In this document: piece after piece, positions 58,733 to 64,000 of the stretch
How positions within the stretch are numbered: the first letter of the stretch is position 1
How the letters are laid out: every line of letters begins with the position of its first letter
The notes under the pieces: model-generated
Database searches by the model: none
What the model saw: only the letters and a program-made list of their open reading frames with translations
What the model was told of the DNA's origin: nothing
Translations under genes and position numbers: made by a program
Origin: Diadema setosum
Lineage: Eukaryota; Echinodermata; Echinoidea; Diadematoida; Diadematidae
Direction of reading: 5' to 3'
Length of the DNA stretch: 64,000 nucleotides
NCBI GenBank assembly: GCA_033980235.1
Contig: CM067062.1
Location: 9,761,027-9,825,026, forward strand

Positions 58733-61700
58733 CTGTAGAGAAAGAAAAAAAATCAGAGAATTTAATTGTGCCATACAAATACACAAAGGACTATACTGTT
58801 CTTCCATATTTTTCCTGCCTGACAGTGACCATGAAAAGGATAAGAATACCCCTATACCCATGCCACTCACCCCCCCCCCCCCCCCTGCCCACTACACACA
58901 GACACACAGACATACAAACAGACACAAAAAATAAGAGCCATACTGGCATACAAGGAAAATTTAACCCGTTCCTTACGGGAACGTGGTATACCAGGTTCCC
59001 GTGGGATCAACTGATACACAGGAACCTGGTATACCAGGGCCCAATTTCATAAAAGATGTTAGGATGGCAACTCTTGCTGGAATGGCAACTTCCAATAGCA
59101 ACAGCCAATCAGGAGGCTGGATTTTTGTCGTTGACAAATGCCATTCCAGCAAGAGTTGCCATCATATCAACTTTTTATGAAATGGGGTCCAGGTTCCCAA
59201 AATGAAAGTGCCTGCTTTTGTGGCTTAAATTAATGTTTCTTTGTGTGATAAAGTCCCCCAAAATGGGTTTGATGAAAAGATTAGAGTTTATTCTATCAGC
59301 GCTTGTTCTTTTTCTGTCGGAAGAATTCGTATATCACAGTATTTTCTACCTTTGTTCTGATTTAGTTTGCCCTTGCTCTGCTACAAAACTCGTATGAACA
59401 TGTACATTAGCGATTAAAGTTGATCACAGTAGATATCTGTGTTCGCTGACCCCAGTCATCGCATTCTGGTGCCTGATTTGTGCAGAACAAAAGAGTCTGT
59501 GGAACCATCAGCGCACGCTGTATTCATACATCGCACCAGATCGATATTTCTATTGTTCAAGGGTACATGTAGTTGACAGTGGGGAGGGGATGATGTACCG
59601 CTTGACTGCTTTCGCACAGGTGGATTACCAACCTGTCCATTCTCTGTCGACGGGCAAAAATGAATCTCGTTTGGGGACATTGAAGGTATTTATGGAGAAT
59701 TGCGGAAGGAACGGGTTAATATTATAGGCTTTGAAAAATTAACTTAAAAACAAGGCTTTCAAAAACTAACTTAAAAACAAGGCTTTCAAGCATATCATGT
59801 ACTCATTATAGGGACTTGGATATATATCTAAGTTGATATCTCATGACAAACATGAATACTTTTGAGGTGTGAATTTTCTTCAATTTGTCTCCCTCTAACA
59901 AATGAAATTTGTAAGATTGCAACTCTCTAACAAATGAAATTTGTATTAAGATCACAACTGTTAGAGGGAGACAAATTGAAGAAAATTTACACCTCAACCT
60001 TCACCCCTCTACTTAATATTTTCTTGCTTTCATGAATGCTTTTATGCACCAATCTCATACCAAGTAAAATATCTACTGATTATTTTTGTATATATCCTTT
60101 TATGTGTTTGTCTATTAGAAGGGATTTCAGAGAAAATTTCTATCAATTGTATTTTTTTAAAAGAAAAAAGAGAAGGAAAAAATGTCTTGTTGAGGGTCAA
60201 CTTCCTTTTTCCAGACAATGAAATTAATTAATGTCATTATTCATACTTCATACTGCCTCATACTTACTTCGTAAGGATTGTCATCAACCATTTGGTACTT
60301 CTTTTTGCGATAAAAGTAGCGCTTCTGAAGGAAGTACAGTACACAGATGTCACACATGATGCTTGCCTGTGATGGAGAACGAGGAGACATCCATAACAAC
60401 CGATAATCACAAATGGATGCCAGTGTGCAAGACATCTTTTACTATCACCCTTGCCCTCCTCACCAAAACAAATTTCTTCTTTAAATCTGCAGACTAAATG
60501 TTTTTGCTATAACTTGGTATCTTTGTGGTAAACATAGCACATATCATAGTATTCTGTATGGTTACAAATCACAAGAATATCTTTTTATTGTAGATAATCC
60601 AACATACTCTTGAAAAAATGCCAGCCATGACAAGTGCATGACAGAACAGTAAAATGAAACTGTCAAAAGGTGTTCATTCATCGGCGGTCATCTGAACCCC
60701 CACATATCCCGATTTTCGGTCAAATTTTTCAATTTTTCGATTTTCAGTCATTTCGATAGAGGACATTCCATTACATATTACGTAATGTGATATTTTCAGT
60801 TCTTAATTTGATGTACTTTTTGTGTAATTATCACTTTCATAGAGTCTTGTCATTTCATTTTGTTCATTTCCTCAAAAGCACATGGGTTAAAGCCAGCGAT
60901 AAGCCAAACCGCAGTATATTGGGTGCATTGACTTTGCGTGTAATATCAGTGATATACGACGGTTCTGTGACCGCAAGCACTGTACACGCAGTCAACAAAA
61001 AAAGTACATGGTAAATGACAACAGTCTTGGCTAACTGAAAAAACATACATGTAGCTTTCTTGCAATTTCTTCTCTAATTCCTAACATTACAATTTGACAA
61101 AAACATCACACGTTAGGTTGAGGATTAAAGTCTGATATATCACAGAAATAATTGCAAATGCCATACATAAAAGTGTAGCAATCATGACTGAAAAATGGGT
61201 AAACTTCACATGCGATTATCTGAAAATATCATTCCTATGCGAAAATTGCATATACAGTGGGACGGTTCAGATGACTGCCAACGAATTGGTGAGGAGGCAG
61301 GTAAGAATGGAGAGAGACATGGATAAAGAGGTCAGTACTAAGAAGCATAAGATTTATACAACACCTATTTAGAATGTAGCTATCCGCTTGGTCGATTGCC
61401 CATCACGTGACATTTAGTGAAAAGTTCCACTGCACGCTCTGGCTGTCAGCCATGCAATTTTGTTTGAGCAAAAATGGATAGCGCATGGCTGACGTCACCC
61501 ATTTCCATTGACTCCTGTGTTAAGCTCAAGATTGACTCGAAGTTTTTGTTCCATCGCACGGCTCTGATGTCACAATAGACAAACATTTGCCGCGCGCACT
61601 CAACAATTACAAGTGCGCTTACAAGCGCATACTTTTGTCACTCATTTTTGTGAACAACTTCGTTTCACGTACGTACACAGTGACTGCGACCATGTGGCTA

Positions 61701-64000
61701 CTCATTCGTCTTTCATGGAAAATGGTTGCCATTTCTGTGCTAAATTCAAGAATCTGTGTGGACCAAATCTGTTGATGTTCGAGGTGTTGTATAAAACAAA
61801 TAGTGCATGGTCTTTACTCATGCAATGGAACAAGATTTTGCACTCTGTGAAAGATGAGACGCACTATTGAACAAGGCTTTGCCTCGTTGAAGAGAGTGCC
61901 TCTATCTTTAACCTCATGCGAAATATTGTACCACCGCACTCGTGACCATTCACTATTTGTATAATATCGTCCAGTACTAGTTAGATAGGGTGCAACTGAT
62001 GGACTTTCCTGCGGACAGGCATAACAGTCCTTTTGTCTTTTTACATTGTCCAATTCCAAAAGTCTGTGCATGTGCAAAACACAAAGGACAATGTGCACCC
62101 TTGACCATACTCACAAAACTCACCAGGGAGAGCAGGGCGAGGCCAGAGGCGATGTTCAGAATGAGGGGCACAACATCAAACTTTCCCGCCTCCCCCGTCA
62201 CGATAACTTGGAAGAGGATGCCGTACGCCTTGGTCAGGGTCCTGTACTCCACTCCTTCTTGTTTGTAATAATTGGAGAACCTGCGGGCAAAAAATTTGTA
62301 ATGCCGGGATACAGTTATTGACTACAGTTGTGTGATGATGATGATATTGCTGTTGAAACTAATGAGAATAGTGATGAACATGAGAAACTTGTGATTATTC
62401 AACTTCATATAACATTCTTCCATTGAGATGTTTTTTATTGCAACTGACTGACAATTGCCCTACACTGAAATAAATAAGCACTGAATTGATTAGTGTTTTA
62501 GTAGTAGCCATGATAAAAAATCATGGGTGTACATACTCGAGCAGGATTTGAACCTACGACCTCCTGATCACCGGACAGGCGTTGTCTCCACTAGACCATC
62601 GAGCTTCAGTCTGACAGCAAGTGTTGGTTCTAATCCTTATAGTATGTAGCGGGTACTGCATAATTATTCAAATTCATGAAATTCTTCCATCAAGATGTTT
62701 TTATTGCAACTAATTGACAATTGCCTTACATTGACGTAAATAAGCACTAAATCGATCAGTGTTTTAGAAGTAGCCATGATAAAAGAAATCATGGGCGTAC
62801 ATACTCAAGCAGGATTGCTGTCGGGTGGAAGCTCAGTGGTCTAGTGAAGATGATGCCTGTCCAGAGATCAGGAGGTCATAGGTTTGAATCCTGCTCAAGT
62901 ATGTATGCCCATGATTTCTTTTATCATGGATGCTACTACAACACTGATCAATTCAGTGCTTATTTACACTGATGTAGGGCAATTGTCAATCAGCTGCAAG
63001 AAACTCCTAATGCTAAGCAGTATAGTGGGGTAATGGTTGGGGTGACAGACATGCTGAAAGTGACCAAGAGATTGGGCTAACATGACTGCCAACATTCACC
63101 AATCAAAATCAGAGTGATTTTAGTGAGCTTTGATGACTGTGACACTTGTGTGCTTTAAGCATCTCAGCAGGTGAAAATGTAATCCCAAATCGGGGGGCAT
63201 TAACATTCTTTTGTCACGGTCAGAAGAGAGCAGTTCAGTTTTCAGGGATACTCCTGCAGAACCAAGGAGACAGGCAAGTCTGGGAGAATGATGTTAAAGA
63301 TGGCGGTGTTCAGGATGGCAATGATGATGATGATGATGATGACTGGTGTCAATGTAGATCGTGGAAAACCTGCAGAGATAATGGTGATGATGGATGGTGA
63401 TGGAGGTATTTGAAGATGATAATGATGATGATGATGATGATGATAATGCTGATGATGATGATGCTGATGATGGTGACTGGTGTTAATGTAGATCTTGGTA
63501 AAATTGCACAAATAATGGTGATGATGGATGGTGATGGAGGTTAATGAAGATGATGATGATGATGATGATGGTGATGATGGTGGTGACAACAATGATGATA
63601 ATGATGATGATGATGATGATTATGGTGACTGGTGTCAATATAGATCGTGGTAAAACTGCAGAGATGATGGTGATGATGATGGTGACGACGATGATGATGG
63701 TGATGATGGTGATAATGATGATGGTGATGAAGATGATGATGATGATGATGATGATGGTGATGATGGTGATGATGATGATGACGATGAAGATGATGCTGAT
63801 GATGGTGAAAGTGGTAATGATGGTGGTGTGGGTGGTGGTGGTGGAGGTATTGCTTCTGCTCATTGGTAGTGATGATACATTGTAGTTACATTATTGAGGA
63901 AAAAATTCACAACTGACCTGAAGTTATATCCAGGAGCGATGAGGGCATTTTTGTTGTCTAGTCTTTTGAACGTGTATACCGGACGACAGTTATCCAAGCT
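58709..64000 (-). CDS. P2X purinoceptor (ATP-gated cation channel), 3' part
   Basis: P2X subunits form trimeric ATP-gated cation channels in the plasma membrane. Four 3' exons are present; the N-terminus, TM1 and most of the ectodomain lie beyond 64000. Visible order: the C-terminal ectodomain with SLDNCRPVYTFKRLD and APGYNFR (one conserved Cys), then FSNYYKQEGVEYRTLTKAYG. Next come GKFDVVPLILNIASGLALLSL (end of ectodomain and TM2, the pore segment with the family GKFD and SGLALL motifs) and IMCDICVLYFLQKR. The proximal C-tail has the YxxxK membrane-retention motif as YFYRK, and the protein ends DDNPYEDISDTGE. Splice phases agree across all junctions. By my recollection of the family, the C-tail length and sequence resemble P2X4 most. 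Introns hold SINEs, a MITE and a GAT minisatellite. Isoform assignment is tentative; family assignment is strong. Confidence 0.95.
58961..59719. mobile_element. 759 bp TTAA element in P2X intron
   Basis: TTAACCCGTTCCTTACGG and GGAAGGAACGGGTTAA ends. Near the left end a GGTATACCAGG motif is repeated in both orientations. A GGGCC-type MITE is nested at 59037. Confidence 0.85.
59037..59190. mobile_element. 154 bp GGGCC..TTTTAT MITE nested in TTAA element
   Basis: GGGCCCAATTTCATAAAA and TTTTATGAAATGGGGTCC; GGCAACTCTTGCTGGAATGG and complement inside. Confidence 0.9.
59864..59995. mobile_element. 132 bp MITE in P2X intron
   Basis: GAGGTGTGAATTTTCTTCAA and TTGAAGAAAATTTACACCTC, arms about 45 bp (continuing TTTGTCTCCCTCTAACA), with a duplicated AACAAATGAAATTTGTA motif in the centre. 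Confidence 0.9.
60268..60366 (-). CDS. P2X exon with end of TM2 and YxxxK motif
   Basis: Acceptor ATCACAG, 33 codons (ASIMCDICVLYF..KKKYQMVDDNPYE), donor GTAAGT, phase 0. Confidence 0.95.
60674..61290. mobile_element. Probable ~0.6 kb inverted-repeat element in P2X intron
   Basis: TCATCGGCGGTCATCTGAACC near 60679 is mirrored by GGTTCAGATGACTGCCAACGA near 61264. Only about 20 bp match, so boundaries are approximate. Confidence 0.5.
61291..62123. other. P2X intron, gene-free
   Basis: No exon or element ends recognised. TGGCTGTCAGCCATGC (61440s) is a local hairpin-like motif. Confidence 0.45.
62124..62280 (-). CDS. P2X exon with GKFD motif and first half of TM2
   Basis: Acceptor CCGCAG, completes the Arg of NFR, then 52 codons to ALLSL, donor GTGAGT. 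The open frame running past the donor is intron. Confidence 0.95.
62421..62610 (-). mobile_element. tRNA-derived SINE, copy 1
   Basis: On the minus strand the head has a Pol III A box TGGTCTAGTGG (62588-62598) and a B box GGTTCAAATCC (62544-62554) in tRNA-like spacing, then GAGTATG and a ~110 bp body ending TTGCAATAAAAAACATC. The cloverleaf is imperfect, so not a functional tRNA. Confidence 0.8.
62680..62818 (-). mobile_element. tRNA-derived SINE, copy 2, head truncated
   Basis: Same body (ATGATTTCTTTTATCATGGC.. to TTGCAATAAAAACATC), but the tRNA-like head stops after CTGCTTGAG. Confidence 0.8.
62829..63010 (+). mobile_element. tRNA-derived SINE, copy 3
   Basis: Opposite orientation: A box TGGTCTAGTGA (62837-62847), B box GGTTTGAATCC (62881-62891), then the same body. 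With copy 2 it forms an inverted repeat. Confidence 0.8.
63310..63860. repeat. GAT-rich minisatellite in P2X intron
   Basis: Three copies (near 63340, 63476, 63627) of a GGTGACTGGTGTCAATGTAG-type unit followed by a CGTGGTAAAACTGCAGA-like stretch are set in (GATGAT/GGTGAT)n. Unit spacing is about 135-150 bp. Confidence 0.9.
63918..64000 (-). CDS. P2X exon (partial in window)
   Basis: Reads SLDNCRPVYTF..APGYNF then AG before donor GTCAGT (phase 2). The upstream end is at or beyond the window edge. Confidence 0.92.

Noticed and set aside
61977..62252. 91-codon frame as a stand-alone gene
   Set aside because: Its first part is the P2X exon ending at 62124; the remainder is intron after the donor GTGAGT.
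62537..62606. Functional tRNA gene
   Set aside because: A and B boxes are present but the acceptor and anticodon stems are imperfect and the sequence is fused to a repeated body, so it is a SINE.
63483..63885. Ile/Thr/His- or Met/Val-rich frames of more than 110 codons
   Set aside because: Produced by the GAT trinucleotide minisatellite.

Overview
The window looks like nuclear DNA of an invertebrate deuterostome, most likely an echinoderm such as a sea urchin. Genes have short GT-AG exons, introns are long and AT-rich, and there are many (TA)n, (AC)n and trinucleotide microsatellites and small inverted-repeat transposons. The organism call is an inference from gene similarity and overall character; no species marker was seen.

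Three protein genes can be supported, all on the minus strand. (1) 17915-16048: a two-exon class A (rhodopsin-like) GPCR of 336 residues with several non-canonical signature positions. (2) 46239-38641: a complete seven-exon MND1 gene. Every splice junction keeps frame and the protein is 205 residues. It is the meiotic partner of HOP2 in Dmc1/Rad51 strand exchange. Exon 1 contributes only the ATG. The putative first-exon region has two E2F-like TTTCGCGC sites and is followed upstream by about 450 bp of polypurine DNA. (3) 64000-58709: the last four exons of a P2X ATP-gated channel (P2X4-like), covering the end of the ectodomain, TM2 and the C-tail; the 5' part lies beyond the window. The three genes show no shared pathway. 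A further small terminal exon at 51091-50943 is possible but unproven.

The rest is a dense mosaic of mobile elements. 0-5 kb: a 2.3 kb foldback element, a 200 bp hairpin, a 293 bp MITE and (TA)n tracts. 5-8.3 kb: an old repeat interrupted by a 6-bp-TSD element (itself carrying a retroposon) and by a 1.86 kb hAT-like element with an 8-bp TSD. 9-11.3 kb: an array of a ~160 bp tandem repeat with higher-order duplication. 12-19 kb: TTAA-flanked MITEs surrounding the GPCR. 20-22.4 kb: a 2.4 kb element with ~0.7 kb inverted arms. 23-36 kb: gene-free repeats. 36-38.5 kb: a TA-flanked element containing two nested elements. 38.6-46.5 kb: MND1, whose introns hold at least six MITE-like elements and a near-perfect ~195 bp palindrome. 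47-58.7 kb: mostly low-copy AT-rich DNA, then a 2.5 kb inverted-repeat element with a recurrent CAGATACGTTACC motif. 58.7-64 kb: the P2X 3' end with tRNA-derived SINEs and a GAT minisatellite in its introns.

TTAA-flanked elements are notably frequent: about 20 copies or partial copies from at least eight families. All boundaries were read by eye from the sequence. No database search or folding calculation was run.
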